Origin: JANQJD01 sp965601685
Lineage (GTDB): Bacteria; Pseudomonadota; Alphaproteobacteria; Rhodospirillales; Rhodospirillaceae
NCBI GenBank assembly: GCA_965601685.1
Contig: CBFCWI010000001.1
Coordinates: 558,001-622,000, forward strand
Length of the DNA stretch: 64,000 nucleotides
Direction of reading: 5' to 3'
Shown here in pieces: positions 26,340 to 35,639 of this stretch. Position 1 is the stretch's first letter. The number at the start of each line of letters is the position of its first letter. The position numbers and the translations under genes are program-made. The notes under the pieces are model-generated. The model was not told the origin of the DNA and made no database searches. It saw nothing but the letters and a program-made list of their open reading frames with translations.

Positions 26340-27758
26340 ATGAAGCGTGCTGCCTCATTCGTATGTCAGTCCTGCGGTGCATCACGTGTCCGGTGGGCTG
26401 GTCGTTGTGATGCCTGTGGCAGTTGGAATAGTCTTGTCGAGGAGGTCCGTCCTGTCGTTGCCCCAAAGGGACTTGACACAGTGCGGGGGGGACGGCCACT
26501 CACATTTTTCGGACTCAACAGCCCATGCGAAGGGCCGGCACGTCTGTTAACTGGTATTGGTGAACTGGACAGAGTGTGTGGCAAGGGTTTGGTGGCTGGT
26601 TCGGCTCTGCTGGTTGGTGGTGATCCTGGCATTGGCAAGTCTACACTGCTCCTGCAGGCCTGTGCTGCTCTGTCAGGGTTGGCAGAGGAATGCATTCGTG
26701 CGCGCGCCATTTATATCTCTGGTGAAGAGGCGGTCGATCAAGTACGCCTGCGAGCCGTCCGTTTGGGATTGGCGCAAACCAGAGTCGAGCTCGCTGCAGC
26801 TACCAGCGTCCGCGATATCCTCTGTACCTTGGACGCGGCCCAGCCCCTGATCCCGGTGGTGCTGGTCATTGATTCTATCCAGACCATGTTCGTTGATACC
26901 CTTGATTCGGCGCCTGGGACAGTCGCCCAGGTGCGAGCCGCTGGGCATGAATTGATTCGTTTAGCGAAAAGGAGCGGATTAGTCTCTTTTTTAGTCAGCC
27001 ATGTCACCAAGGAAGGGATGATCGCTGGTCCACGAGTACTAGAACACATGGTTGATACGGTGCTGTATTTTGAGGGGGAGCGTGGCCATCCGTTTCGCAT
27101 CCTGCGGGCTGTGAAGAACCGATTCGGCCCGACTAACGAAATTGGTGTGTTCGAAATGACTGACGAAGGGTTAGTAGAGGTTACTAATCCGTCTGCGCTT
27201 TTCTTGGCCGAACGGCGTGGCAATATGTCAGGTAGCTGTGTGTTCGCCGGGATTGAAGGTACCAGGCCCATGCTGGTGGAAATCCAGGCCTTAGTTGGCC
27301 AGACAGGACTGAGCACGCCCCGCAGGGCTGTAGTTGGCTGGGACGGGAACAGGTTAGCCATGGTACTAGCTGTTCTGGACGTCCGCTGCGGTCTGACCTT
27401 GGGGGCAAGAGATATTTATCTGAACGTTGCAGGTGGTTTACGCATTACAGAACCGGCAGCTGATTTGGCCGTCGCCGCTGCCCTGGTGTCCGCAGCGACT
27501 GACGTGCCGGTTACAGCAGATATGGTAGTATTCGGCGAAATAGGTTTATCCGGCGAGGTGCGGTCTGTTGCCCAGGGAGAGACACGGTTAAAGGAAGCAG
27601 CGAAGCTTGGATTCACCCAGGCTATGATCCCGCAACGCTTCCACTCCAGGGAACGCCACCGCCAGGCGTCTTGGGAGGGTGCACCATTCACCAGGATCCA
27701 TGAAGTTGGAAATTTGCAAATGCTGGTTGATTCTTTCCAGCAGATAGTTAGGACCTGA
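26340..27758 (+). CDS. radA: DNA repair protein RadA (Sms)
   Basis: DnaB-like helicase that branch-migrates recombination intermediates. The protein (472 aa) has a four-Cys zinc finger (CQSCGASRVRWAGRCDACG), Walker A GGDPGIGKSTLL, the RadA signature KNRFGPTNEIGVF and a C-terminal Lon-protease-like domain with the inactive GDPSADL-like region. It is first in a run radA-cvpA-purF-SDR, 4 bp before cvpA. The arrangement is standard in Rhodospirillales. Confidence 0.96.
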   Translation: MKRAASFVCQSCGASRVRWAGRCDACGSWNSLVEEVRPVVAPKGLDTVRGGRPLTFFGLNSPCEGPARLLTGIGELDRVCGKGLVAGSALLVGGDPGIGKSTLLLQACAALSGLAEECIRARAIYISGEEAVDQVRLRAVRLGLAQTRVELAAATSVRDILCTLDAAQPLIPVVLVIDSIQTMFVDTLDSAPGTVAQVRAAGHELIRLAKRSGLVSFLVSHVTKEGMIAGPRVLEHMVDTVLYFEGERGHPFRILRAVKNRFGPTNEIGVFEMTDEGLVEVTNPSALFLAERRGNMSGSCVFAGIEGTRPMLVEIQALVGQTGLSTPRRAVVGWDGNRLAMVLAVLDVRCGLTLGARDIYLNVAGGLRITEPAADLAVAAALVSAATDVPVTADMVVFGEIGLSGEVRSVAQGETRLKEAAKLGFTQAMIPQRFHSRERHRQASWEGAPFTRIHEVGNLQMLVDSFQQIVRT

Positions 27759-27762
27759 ATAT

Positions 27763-28260
27763 ATGGTAAGCACCCTTGATGTCATTGTAGGTCTTGTGAT
27801 AGTGTCATCAGGATCGGCGGGTTTCTTGCGTGGTTTTTCTCAGGAAGTGCTTGGCGTTGCTGCCTGGATAGTGGCTAGCTTTGCAGCCCTGTACGGGCTG
27901 GCCTGGGTCAGGCCATTTGCCAGTGACATCCTCCCCTGGACATGGATGGCCGACGCCGTAACGGCGATGGTTATTTTTCTGGTTGTGCTGGTGCTTCTCA
28001 CGGCTCTGTCCAGAATCGTCTCTGGCATGATCCGGAAGACCCTGTTCAGTACTCTCGATCACTCGCTAGGCTTTTTTTTCGGTCTAGTGAGAGGCGCGAC
28101 GGTAGTCTTCCTCACCTATATGCTGGTAGAATTCCTGATGCCATCAGCGAATCAGCCGGCCTGGATGCGAGAGGCGGGTAGTGTGTCTCTAATGCAATGC
28201 GGTACCGCTTTCTTCCGCAGCGTGGTGCCGGATGCACTAGCTGGCAAGGCTAGTCACTGA
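27763..28260 (+). CDS. cvpA: CvpA family membrane protein
   Basis: 165 aa with four probable membrane helices (about 7-25, 30-50, 62-85 and 100-122). The family opening, LDVIVGLVIVSSGSAGFLRGFSQE, is recognisable. CvpA is tied to colicin V export in E. coli and, more generally, to envelope homeostasis; its molecular role is not settled. The gene sits between radA and purF, its usual place. Confidence 0.9.
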   Translation: MVSTLDVIVGLVIVSSGSAGFLRGFSQEVLGVAAWIVASFAALYGLAWVRPFASDILPWTWMADAVTAMVIFLVVLVLLTALSRIVSGMIRKTLFSTLDHSLGFFFGLVRGATVVFLTYMLVEFLMPSANQPAWMREAGSVSLMQCGTAFFRSVVPDALAGKASH

Positions 28261-28412
28261 TACGGTGGTAGGAACAGGTGTGCCAGCAATAATAGGGCGC
28301 TGAGCAGAGGGCTCATCATCTCTCTGATTCAGTGCCGACGGGGCCGGCCCCTCATATGTCGCCGGACAGGTCGCGCCGCCTCTCTGGATGTGGATGCTCA
28401 ACAGGAACGGCG

Positions 28413-29876
28413 ATGCCTTTGATGATGACTAATCCGCTCGACGCCGATCACCTGCATGAAGCATGTGGCGTGTTCGGCATTTTTTGTGATCCCGATGCAG
28501 CTGCGCACACTGGATTTGGCCTGCACGCTTTGCAGCATCGTGGTCAAGAGGCAGCAGGCATCGTGAGTTGTGATGGCAAGCATTTCTATTCTCACCGCGG
28601 GCTCGGTCATGTATCGGAGAATTTCAACGAGGACGTCATCGAACGTCTGCCCGGGCACATGGCTATCGGTCACGTCCGTTACGCAACAGCAGGGGAGACT
28701 GTCCTGCGTAATATCCAACCTCTATTCGCTGATTTTGAATTTGGCGGGCTTGCCATAGGGCACAATGGAAACCTCACGAATGCTACAACCCTGCATCGTG
28801 CCTTAGTACGGCGTGGTTGTCTGTTTCAATCTACCACTGATACGGAAGTGATCGTCCATCTGATTGCCATTAGTCGTTGTTCTAATGTTGAGGACAGAAT
28901 GATCGACGCCTTGCAGCAGGTGGAGGGAGCCTACTCCCTAGTTGCTTTGATTCGCAACGCGCTCATTGGCGTACGCGATCCATTGGGAATCAGGCCTCTG
29001 GTGCTCGGTCGGCTCGACAAGGCATACATACTAACGTCGGAGACTTGTGCACTGGACATCATTGGGGCAGCATTTGTCCGTGATATTGATCCGGGCGAAC
29101 TGGTAGTAGTCGATAGCTGTGGTGTGCGTTCTATCAAGCCTTTTGCCTGTCGGCGGCGACAATTCTGCATCTTCGAATACGTTTATTTCGCTCGCCCTGA
29201 TTCAGTTGTAGAGGGCTTGAGCGTTTATGCTGTCCGCAAACGGGTTGGCATTGAGTTAGCGCGAGAAAGTCATGTGCCGGCCGATGTCGTAGTGCCTGTA
29301 CCAGATTCTGGTATGCCGGCTGCTATGGGCTACTCAAGCGAATCTGGCGTTCCATTTGAGTATGGCATTATCCGTAATCACTATGTGGGCCGTACGTTTA
29401 TACAGCCGACTGACCGGACCCGTCATCTAGGCGTGAAGCGCAAGCACAACCCTAATAAGGGGGTATTGCAAGGGAAACGTGTCATCTTAGTAGATGATTC
29501 TATAGTACGCGGTACAACATCGATGCAGATAGTGGATATGGTACGCCAGGCGGGCGCCATTGAAGTGCATATGCGCATCTCTTCGCCACCGACTGCATAC
29601 CCATGCTTTTTCGGTATTGACACGCCGAAGCGAGAGAAACTCCTAGCGGCCCGCCACAATATCGAGGAAATGACAGCCGTACTTGGTGTAGATTCGCTTG
29701 CCTTCATTTCCCTAGACGGTCTATATCGGGCTACGGGTGAGCGGGATCGCTGTCCTGAAAAGCCTCAGTTCTGCGATGCTTGTTTTACTGGTGCCTACCC
29801 GAGTCCCCTGACCGACCAGCAGGGTATGGGTGCGTCCACAGCATTGCTAGCTACAAAGGGGAGAACATTGTACTGA
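28413..29876 (+). CDS. purF: amidophosphoribosyltransferase
   Basis: First committed step of purine synthesis: PRPP plus glutamine to phosphoribosylamine. The protein (487 aa) has an N-terminal Ntn-type glutaminase whose nucleophile Cys should be exposed by removing a short propeptide (HEACGVFGIF). The C-terminal PRTase domain has the PRPP loop VILVDDSIVRGTT and a Cys-bearing PEKPQFCDACFTG tail. The ATG at 28413 has AGGAAC upstream; the longer in-frame lead is not protein-like. The stop overlaps the next start by one base (TGATG). Confidence 0.96.
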   Translation: MPLMMTNPLDADHLHEACGVFGIFCDPDAAAHTGFGLHALQHRGQEAAGIVSCDGKHFYSHRGLGHVSENFNEDVIERLPGHMAIGHVRYATAGETVLRNIQPLFADFEFGGLAIGHNGNLTNATTLHRALVRRGCLFQSTTDTEVIVHLIAISRCSNVEDRMIDALQQVEGAYSLVALIRNALIGVRDPLGIRPLVLGRLDKAYILTSETCALDIIGAAFVRDIDPGELVVVDSCGVRSIKPFACRRRQFCIFEYVYFARPDSVVEGLSVYAVRKRVGIELARESHVPADVVVPVPDSGMPAAMGYSSESGVPFEYGIIRNHYVGRTFIQPTDRTRHLGVKRKHNPNKGVLQGKRVILVDDSIVRGTTSMQIVDMVRQAGAIEVHMRISSPPTAYPCFFGIDTPKREKLLAARHNIEEMTAVLGVDSLAFISLDGLYRATGERDRCPEKPQFCDACFTGAYPSPLTDQQGMGASTALLATKGRTLY

Positions 29877-30610
29877 TGAGTCTCAGGACAGGCCATTTAG
29901 AAGGGCGTGTTGCCCTTGTTACGGGCGCTTCGCGCGGCATCGGCCGTGCAGTGGCCCGCCGTTTTGCGGCAGAAGGAGCAACAGTGGTCGCTGTCGCCCG
30001 TACGAAGAGCGCGCTGGAAGAGTTAGACGACGAGATTCGCGTCACAAGCTCTCACAATCAAGCCGTCCTTGTTCCACAGGATCTAGCTGATCATGCCCGG
30101 ATCGACCAGATGGCACTGGCTGTCTATCAACGTTTCGGCCGTCTGGACGTGTTAGTAGGCAACGCGGCGATGCTCGGCCCTCTAGGCCCGATGCAACATA
30201 TCACGCCACAGGATTGGGCACACATTATAGGTGTAAATGTAACAGCCAATTTCCACTTGCTTCGAAGCTTTGATCCACTGCTGCGTCAATCGGATGCCGG
30301 GCGGGCCATTTTCGTTACCTCGGGTGTGACAACTGGCATCTTCCCTTACTGGGGCGCCTATGCCATCTCGAAAGCGGCCCTAGAGATGATGGTCAAGATC
30401 TATGCCAACGAGGTGAGCCAAACCCGCCTACGTGTCAATCTGCTGGATCCCGGCACTGTGCGAACCCGTATGCGCGCGCATGCCTTTCCCGGAGAAGACC
30501 CGAATCGCCTACCACTGCCAGAAAGCGTAACGGATTCTTTCGTCGCTCTAGCAAGCCCAGAGTGCTGTATACACGGTAAGATAGTACACGTTTCTCATAT
30601 GCACGCTTAG
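29876..30610 (+). CDS. short-chain dehydrogenase/reductase
   Basis: NAD(P)-dependent oxidoreductase of 244 aa with the classical SDR pattern: TGASRGIGRAVARRF (cofactor loop), NAAMLGPLG, Ser in FVTSGV, and the catalytic YxxxK as YAISK. It is translationally coupled to purF. This SDR occurs next to purF in many Rhodospirillales, but its substrate is unknown. Confidence 0.92.
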   Translation: MSLRTGHLEGRVALVTGASRGIGRAVARRFAAEGATVVAVARTKSALEELDDEIRVTSSHNQAVLVPQDLADHARIDQMALAVYQRFGRLDVLVGNAAMLGPLGPMQHITPQDWAHIIGVNVTANFHLLRSFDPLLRQSDAGRAIFVTSGVTTGIFPYWGAYAISKAALEMMVKIYANEVSQTRLRVNLLDPGTVRTRMRAHAFPGEDPNRLPLPESVTDSFVALASPECCIHGKIVHVSHMHA

Positions 30611-30724
30611 AGAACACATCGTTCCATCATTCGGTGAGGCCATCTGCTGCAAGCAGGTATTTTCCAGTAGTGAGTATGAGTGCTCCCCCTTGGCAAAGAG
30701 GGTGCAGCTGGGTAGAATCAAACC

Positions 30725-32074
30725 ATGTGCCAGGAACTGCTTAACAAGTACGATCTTCAGTTGCCCCGCTACACCTCGTATCCGACTACACCGCACTTTT
30801 CTAGAGCGGTGGAGGGAGTCACGTATGCGACATGGCTCTCTACCTTGCCCATAGACACCCGCTTATCGCTCTATGTGCACATCATTTATTGCAAGGAGAT
30901 GTGCTGGTTCTGTGGCTGCCACACTAGGATCACTCACAAGTACAAACCTGTGACTGAGTATCTCGAAGTGCTGTTAGCCGAAATTGATTTGGCAGTAGAG
31001 TGGCTACCAAGAGGACTCATCGTGCAGCACGTACATTTTGGTGGAGGTAGCCCAACCGTTCTGTCACCAGCGGATTTTATGCGCACTGTTGCCCATCTGC
31101 GATCTCGCTTGAGCCTTGCCTCTGACGCAGAAATCGCCGTTGAGTTGGACCCACGTACTGTAGATGCGGCTTATATAGATGCCATGGCAGCCGCAGGGGT
31201 AAATCGGGTATCAATTGGCGTACAGGACTTCAACTCAATGGTGCAGAAAGCCATAAATCGTATTCAGCCCCACGCTGTCACCCAACAGGTGGTGCACTGG
31301 TTACGATCTCATGACATCACTGCCATTAACGTGGATCTGATCTATGGTTTGCCGTCTCAGACTGTTGCGAGCGTGCTCAAGACGATTGATGAGGCAGTGA
31401 TGCTCCGACCACAAAGGTTATCGCTTTTCGGCTACGCTCATGTACCCTGGATGAAGAAGCACCAGCGTCTCATCAATACAACGCTGCTGCCTAACACGGA
31501 AGAACGCTGGCGCCAATACGAGGCAGCGCATATGCGTCTAGTATCCCACGGCTATACGGCAGTGGGCCTTGATCATTATGCCATTCCAGAGGATGCGCTT
31601 GCTCTAGCTATGCGGGAAGAACGGATACATCGCAATTTTCAAGGTTATACCACTGACAGAGCCACGGTGTTACTGGGCTTTGGCGCTTCGGCGATTAGCA
31701 GCCTACCACAAGGATACGTCATTAATGAAAGCGAAGTGATAGCCTATAAAAGATTTATAATGTCTGGTTATTTTGCAACTAAACGTGGTATAATTCTCAC
31801 AAAAGAGGATTCCCTCCGCAGGGCGGTTATTGAACGCCTGATGTGCGACATGGCCGTGAATCTGGATGCAGTAGCAGCGCGTTTTGATACTGATAGCGCC
31901 GTGTTCATGCCTGAGCTCGATGCTCTTGCTGTGCTGGAAGCTGATGGCGTAGTCGCGCGCGTAGGAAGAACCGTTCGTGTCACACCTGCTGGACGGCCGC
32001 TTGTACGGGCAGTGTGTGCAGTTTTCGATCGCTATCTTCGGACTGGTACACACCAGCATTCCAAGGCCGTCTGA
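30725..32074 (+). CDS. hemN: oxygen-independent coproporphyrinogen III oxidase
   Basis: Radical SAM decarboxylation of coproporphyrinogen III to protoporphyrinogen IX in haem synthesis. The protein (449 aa) has the cluster motif YCKEMCWFCGC (Cys56, 60, 63 and 65) and the HemN-specific opening DLQLPRYTSYPT. HFGGGSPT and VSIGVQDF follow. The segment before the first Cys reads VHIIYC where the usual form is VHIPFC, a mild departure. It is a true HemN rather than the HemW type, judging by the N-terminal YTSYPT and the length. Confidence 0.94.
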   Translation: MCQELLNKYDLQLPRYTSYPTTPHFSRAVEGVTYATWLSTLPIDTRLSLYVHIIYCKEMCWFCGCHTRITHKYKPVTEYLEVLLAEIDLAVEWLPRGLIVQHVHFGGGSPTVLSPADFMRTVAHLRSRLSLASDAEIAVELDPRTVDAAYIDAMAAAGVNRVSIGVQDFNSMVQKAINRIQPHAVTQQVVHWLRSHDITAINVDLIYGLPSQTVASVLKTIDEAVMLRPQRLSLFGYAHVPWMKKHQRLINTTLLPNTEERWRQYEAAHMRLVSHGYTAVGLDHYAIPEDALALAMREERIHRNFQGYTTDRATVLLGFGASAISSLPQGYVINESEVIAYKRFIMSGYFATKRGIILTKEDSLRRAVIERLMCDMAVNLDAVAARFDTDSAVFMPELDALAVLEADGVVARVGRTVRVTPAGRPLVRAVCAVFDRYLRTGTHQHSKAV

Positions 32075-32181
32075 CCGAGCCAGTGAGGAGGCTAGCTTTC
32101 CAGTCATGGCGATCATTGCGGGATGGAGCTCGGGCATAGCGATTTGGTGTTACGCTTGTGCAGGAAATGCTGGAGACAGCC

Positions 32182-33474
32182 ATGAATTTCACTGATTATA
32201 AGGTTGCTGATATTGCCCTGGCTGAGTGGGGACGCAAGGAAATCGCGATTGCAGAAACAGAAATGCCAGGGCTGATGGCCATGCGCACCCTATACGGTGA
32301 CCAGAAACCACTGAAGGGTGCCTGTATTGTCGGCTGTCTGCACATGACTATCCAGACAGCTGTGCTCATGAAAACTCTGGTGACTCTAGGAGCGAGTATA
32401 CGTTGGAGTTCCTGTAACATCTTCTCTACCCAGAACCACGCGGCCGCTGCTATGGCCGCTGCAGGTATCCCAGTATTTGCCTGGAAAGGAGAAACAGAAA
32501 ATGAGTACTGGTGGTGTATCGAACAGACCCTTTTCGGTCCAAAGGATTGGCAGCCTAATATGGTGTTGGATGATGGCGGTGACTTGACTCTAGTGCTGCA
32601 TGAAAAGTACTCCAATTTGTTGAAGAGGATTCGTGGTGTTTCAGAGGAAACCACCACTGGCGTGCACAGATTGCAAAAGATGACACGTCAAGGCACGCTC
32701 CAGGTGCCAGTTATGAACGTCAACGACAGTGTGACAAAGTCAAAATTTGATAACAGATATGGTTGCCGGGAAAGTTTAGTAGATAGCATCCGCCGAGCTA
32801 CTGATGTGATGATGGCTGGCAAGTTAGCGGTGGTCTGCGGCTTTGGCGATGTGGGCAAGGGCTCAGCAGAATCTTTACGCGCAGCAGGGTGCCGGGTGCT
32901 GGTTACAGAGATCGATCCAATATGCGCCTTGCAGGCGGCTACAGCGGGTTTTGAGGTCGCCACGATGAACGATGTCGCTCACCGCGGTGATATTTTTGTC
33001 ACAGCCACCGGCAATGTTGATGTCATTACCCTCGACCACATGCGTGTCATGAAGGATCATGCCATTGTCTGTAATATAGGCCATTTTGATTCTGAGATTC
33101 AAGTTGCCGCCCTGCGTAATTACAAATGGATCAATGTCAAACCACAGGTAGATGCGGTTGAATTTCCTGATGGAAAAATAATCCTATTACTCGCAGAAGG
33201 CAGGTTAGTCAATCTGGGGTGTTCAACCGGTCATCCAAGCTTTGTGATGAGTGCTTCATTTACTAATCAGATTCTAGCCCAGATAGAATTGTGGAACAAC
33301 CCTGGCAAGTATAATCAGGCTGTCCACGTCTTACCTAAGCACCTAGACGAAATGGTAGCTCGCTTACATCTTGACAAACTGGGCGCCAAGCTGACGTCCT
33401 TGACAGCAACCCAGGCGGCGTATCTTGGTATAGCCCCGGAAGGACCCTTCAAGCCTGATAGCTATCGTTATTAA
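32182..33474 (+). CDS. ahcY: adenosylhomocysteinase
   Basis: NAD-dependent hydrolysis of S-adenosylhomocysteine, relieving product inhibition of SAM methylases such as those for B12, ubiquinone and rRNA encoded nearby. The protein (430 aa) shows TQNHAAAAMAAAG, the NAD-binding GFGDVGKGSAESLRAAG and the invariant C-terminal KPDSYRY. The ATG at 32182 has GGAG six bases upstream. I looked for a SAH riboswitch in the 107-bp leader and did not find one. Confidence 0.97.
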   Translation: MNFTDYKVADIALAEWGRKEIAIAETEMPGLMAMRTLYGDQKPLKGACIVGCLHMTIQTAVLMKTLVTLGASIRWSSCNIFSTQNHAAAAMAAAGIPVFAWKGETENEYWWCIEQTLFGPKDWQPNMVLDDGGDLTLVLHEKYSNLLKRIRGVSEETTTGVHRLQKMTRQGTLQVPVMNVNDSVTKSKFDNRYGCRESLVDSIRRATDVMMAGKLAVVCGFGDVGKGSAESLRAAGCRVLVTEIDPICALQAATAGFEVATMNDVAHRGDIFVTATGNVDVITLDHMRVMKDHAIVCNIGHFDSEIQVAALRNYKWINVKPQVDAVEFPDGKIILLLAEGRLVNLGCSTGHPSFVMSASFTNQILAQIELWNNPGKYNQAVHVLPKHLDEMVARLHLDKLGAKLTSLTATQAAYLGIAPEGPFKPDSYRY

Positions 33475-33606
33475 GCGCCGGGCGGCCTGAGAAGGGGTGC
33501 GCGACTGTGTACAGGCTTGTGATGTGCTTGGGTAATGGTGGTGATTATGGTATGTCGGCTAGTAGCGTAGCAGTTTTTTGGTGAGCCTGGGAAATCCCGA
33601 TGGGGG

Positions 33607-33648
33607 GTCAGTTTGATGTCTGCTGGAGTCAGGTTGATGTCTGCTTTC
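33607..33648. repeat. 21-bp tandem duplication carrying a start codon
   Basis: Two adjacent 21-bp units (33607-33627 and 33628-33648). Their first 18 bases match except for one T/G change, and each contains TTGATGTCTGCT. The duplication repeats the start codon and its upstream GTCAG region in front of the small gene, so two in-frame ATGs exist 21 bp apart. Confidence 0.93.
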
Positions 33649-33813
33649 AATGATTCGAGACTGGTGGCTGCTGCACTACAGGCAGCAGCTACAGCGCTAG
33701 CCGGTAATGAAGATTATGAGACCCCACGGGGCATTGCTGAGTTGGCTTATGAAATCCTTGAAGAGTGGGACCAACTGATGATGAAGCAAGGTGCGCCAGC
33801 TTTACGACGTTGA
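33637..33813 (+). CDS. small conserved-looking hypothetical protein
   Basis: 58 aa, mostly helical and acidic, with a block SRLVAAALQAAATALAG followed by ETPRGIAELAYEILEEWDQL. Similar small proteins occur next to other genes in Rhodospirillales, as far as I recall, without a known function. Two starts (ATG 33616 and 33637) result from the 21-bp duplication; the second gives the more compact protein and has AGG ahead. It is flanked by ahcY and the tRNA gene. Confidence 0.6.
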   Translation: MSAFNDSRLVAAALQAAATALAGNEDYETPRGIAELAYEILEEWDQLMMKQGAPALRR

Positions 33814-33832
33814 AGGGCAGACAGTGGTTTAT

Positions 33833-33852
33833 GCCGCATGCCGCCGCATGCC
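33833..33852. repeat. 10-bp perfect tandem duplication
   Basis: GCCGCATGCC occurs twice without a gap, 20 bp after the stop of the small hypothetical gene. Confidence 0.9.
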
Positions 33853-34018
33853 GCGCCAGAGGGAAGCCACCCGGATACGGGCCGTTTATTATTTTCGCTT
33901 TTGTGCTTCTGCAAAGGTAGGGTATTATCTGGCGTATGTTCACTTGACGAGCTATGACACCCCTGAAGCAAAGCCTCAGGCCAGAGGGATTGAAACCGGG
34001 AGAGTGTTTTATAGTGTC

Positions 34019-34046
34019 TTGTCATGTGGAATAGTTAGAGTACAAT
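34019..34046 (+). promoter_or_regulatory. sigma-70-type promoter for the tRNA(CAU) gene
   Basis: TTGTCA and TACAAT separated by 16 bp. The -10 box ends 14 bp before the first base of the tRNA, so transcription would start a few bases upstream of the mature 5' end. This is one of the few clear promoters in the window. Confidence 0.6.
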
Positions 34047-34060
34047 GCCCAGTGCTTCTG

Positions 34061-34135
34061 GGGCCTGTAGCTCAATTTGGTTAGAGCGAGCCGCTCATAA
34101 CGGCTTAGTTGCGGGTTCGAGTCCTGCCGGGCCCA
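34061..34135 (+). tRNA. tRNA with CAU anticodon, probably tRNA-Ile2 (lysidine) rather than Met
   Basis: Acceptor GGGCCUG/CGGGCCC with A73. The anticodon arm is AGCCG-CTCATAA-CGGCT, giving CAU. The variable loop is TAGTT and the T-arm is GCGGG-TTCGAGT-CCTGC. The GGGCCTGTAGCTCAA start resembles the alphaproteobacterial Ile2 species, whose C34 is modified to lysidine by TilS, but an elongator Met cannot be excluded by eye. No CCA is encoded after A73 (TTATT follows), unlike the tRNA-Leu gene. The D-loop has one extra T relative to the common form. Confidence 0.88.
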
Positions 34136-34258
34136 TTATTCCGTGTTCTGCCATGGCCTAAGTTTCCTGTGCAAGCCTTACGGGGGGAGGGCTTTCGTTG
34201 TTCTGTCACGTCAATTGGGCTGGCCTCTAGTGTCGCAGACCTGGAGAGAGGAAGACAC

Positions 34259-35632
34259 GTGCCCGGCATTCTTCGCACCTGTCGCTGGTTTCTATGGCGG
34301 AGCTTGTCAGTGCTGATTCTGCTTTTGCTTGTGGTCAGCTGCTGTCAGCAGAGCGTTGTATCGTTTCTTGTTTTCTCTAGTTCATTTGGGTTCCCTGCTT
34401 CGTGGAGCAGGCAGTTCTCTAGAGAGTGTTGCACCGCTGAGACTCGCCTGATCCGTATGCAGTGTGCAATTGCAGGAGCGGCCGCTCTGATTCCGCCGCT
34501 CGCGACAGCGGCTCCCGCAGCGACAACTGTGGTGAACATAATCCGCAAGGAGGAAAAGGCTCAAAGCGGTGGTGTAAGGCTGTTACTCCCCAGTAGCCTC
34601 AGGCGGGTTGCTCTCCTGTTGCCACTGTCGGGGAATGCAGGGAGCATTGGACAGAGCCTTTTGAATAGCGCGCAGATGGCTCTGTTCGACGTTGCTCATT
34701 CTGCTCTAGTCTTGCAGGTCTATAATACCCATGGTACTCCCAACGGAGCGGCGTACGCTGCTGAGATTGCCTTAGCACAAGGAGTGCAGCTCATCATTGG
34801 CCCGCTATTTTCGTCCGAAGTGAAGGCAGTAGGATCGAAAGCGCAATCTTCTGATGTGAAGGTCATTGCTTTTACTAACGACCAAGCCATCATGGCCGTG
34901 AACGGCGTCTTTGTCCTTGGCCACCAGGTCCGACAGCAGGTAGAACGAGTCGCTCTCTTCGCCTGTGGCCGTGGTTTAACCGTCTTTGCGGCCCTGGCAC
35001 CAGATGATTCATATGGTCAGCAGGCTGTGACAGCACTACGCGCAGCAGTCACCTCTGCTGACGGTCGAGTCACTGCAGTAGAATTCTACGATCCTGACAC
35101 AGCCGACCTGACACCCGCGGTGCGGCGTCTTGCGCACCAGCAACCTTTCGATGCTGTGCTGGTTCCAGATAGAGGTGACAGGATCAAGCAAGTTGCACCC
35201 CTACTACCCTATTTTGATATCAACCTTCAGGAAACCCGTCTGCTGGGCACCCAGCGCTGGACCGACGAGAGAAAGCCATACGACCTGTCGCCATATGAGC
35301 CATCAGTAGGCTGGTACGCGGCTCCATTCAGTACAGCTCAGACGCAGTTTGTCGCGCATTACCGGCAAGCGTTCGGTGGGGTTAGACCGTTGGCCATCGC
35401 GAGGCTAGCTTATGATGCTGTGGCGCTCGCAGCAGTACTGGCTCGTGGGACGACTGGCTCTACTTATTTCGACAGCAGTCTTATCAGCAGCGATTCTGGG
35501 TTTGCTGGGGTAGATGGTCTTTTCCGGCTACGACCATCCGGAAGAGCAGAGCGCGAGCTTGCGGTCCTGGAAGTGAGAGATGACGGGCTGATCTCCATAG
35601 TCAGCCCGCCACAGGACTTTTTTGCACCATGA
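34259..35632 (+). CDS. penicillin-binding protein activator, LpoA-like lipoprotein
   Basis: 457 aa with a periplasmic binding-protein fold (Peripla_BP_6 type): VALLLPLSGNAGSIGQSLLNSAQMALFD starts the first lobe (written in two parts: VALLLPLSG, then NSAQMALFD), with LIIGPLFSSEV and ARLAYDAVALAAVLA later. The GTG start at 34259 has AGAGGAAG upstream and gives a lipoprotein signal (SVLILLLLVVSC). A longer frame upstream would run through the tRNA gene and is rejected. The family stimulates outer-membrane-anchored control of peptidoglycan synthases. It converges on ctaA with 7 bp between stops. Confidence 0.82.
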   Translation: MPGILRTCRWFLWRSLSVLILLLLVVSCCQQSVVSFLVFSSSFGFPASWSRQFSRECCTAETRLIRMQCAIAGAAALIPPLATAAPAATTVVNIIRKEEKAQSGGVRLLLPSSLRRVALLLPLSGNAGSIGQSLLNSAQMALFDVAHSALVLQVYNTHGTPNGAAYAAEIALAQGVQLIIGPLFSSEVKAVGSKAQSSDVKVIAFTNDQAIMAVNGVFVLGHQVRQQVERVALFACGRGLTVFAALAPDDSYGQQAVTALRAAVTSADGRVTAVEFYDPDTADLTPAVRRLAHQQPFDAVLVPDRGDRIKQVAPLLPYFDINLQETRLLGTQRWTDERKPYDLSPYEPSVGWYAAPFSTAQTQFVAHYRQAFGGVRPLAIARLAYDAVALAAVLARGTTGSTYFDSSLISSDSGFAGVDGLFRLRPSGRAERELAVLEVRDDGLISIVSPPQDFFAP

Positions 35633-35639
35633 ATGCTTC

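Noticed and set aside
26738..27361. Minus-strand frame of 207 codons opposite radA
   Set aside because: Antisense to the conserved RadA core; no independent support.
32075..32181. Possible SAH riboswitch before ahcY
   Set aside because: The leader has no match to the conserved SAH-riboswitch core.
34109..34258. In-frame N-terminal extension of the LpoA-like gene
   Set aside because: It begins inside the tRNA gene; a GTG with a good ribosome site and a lipoprotein signal gives a better start.
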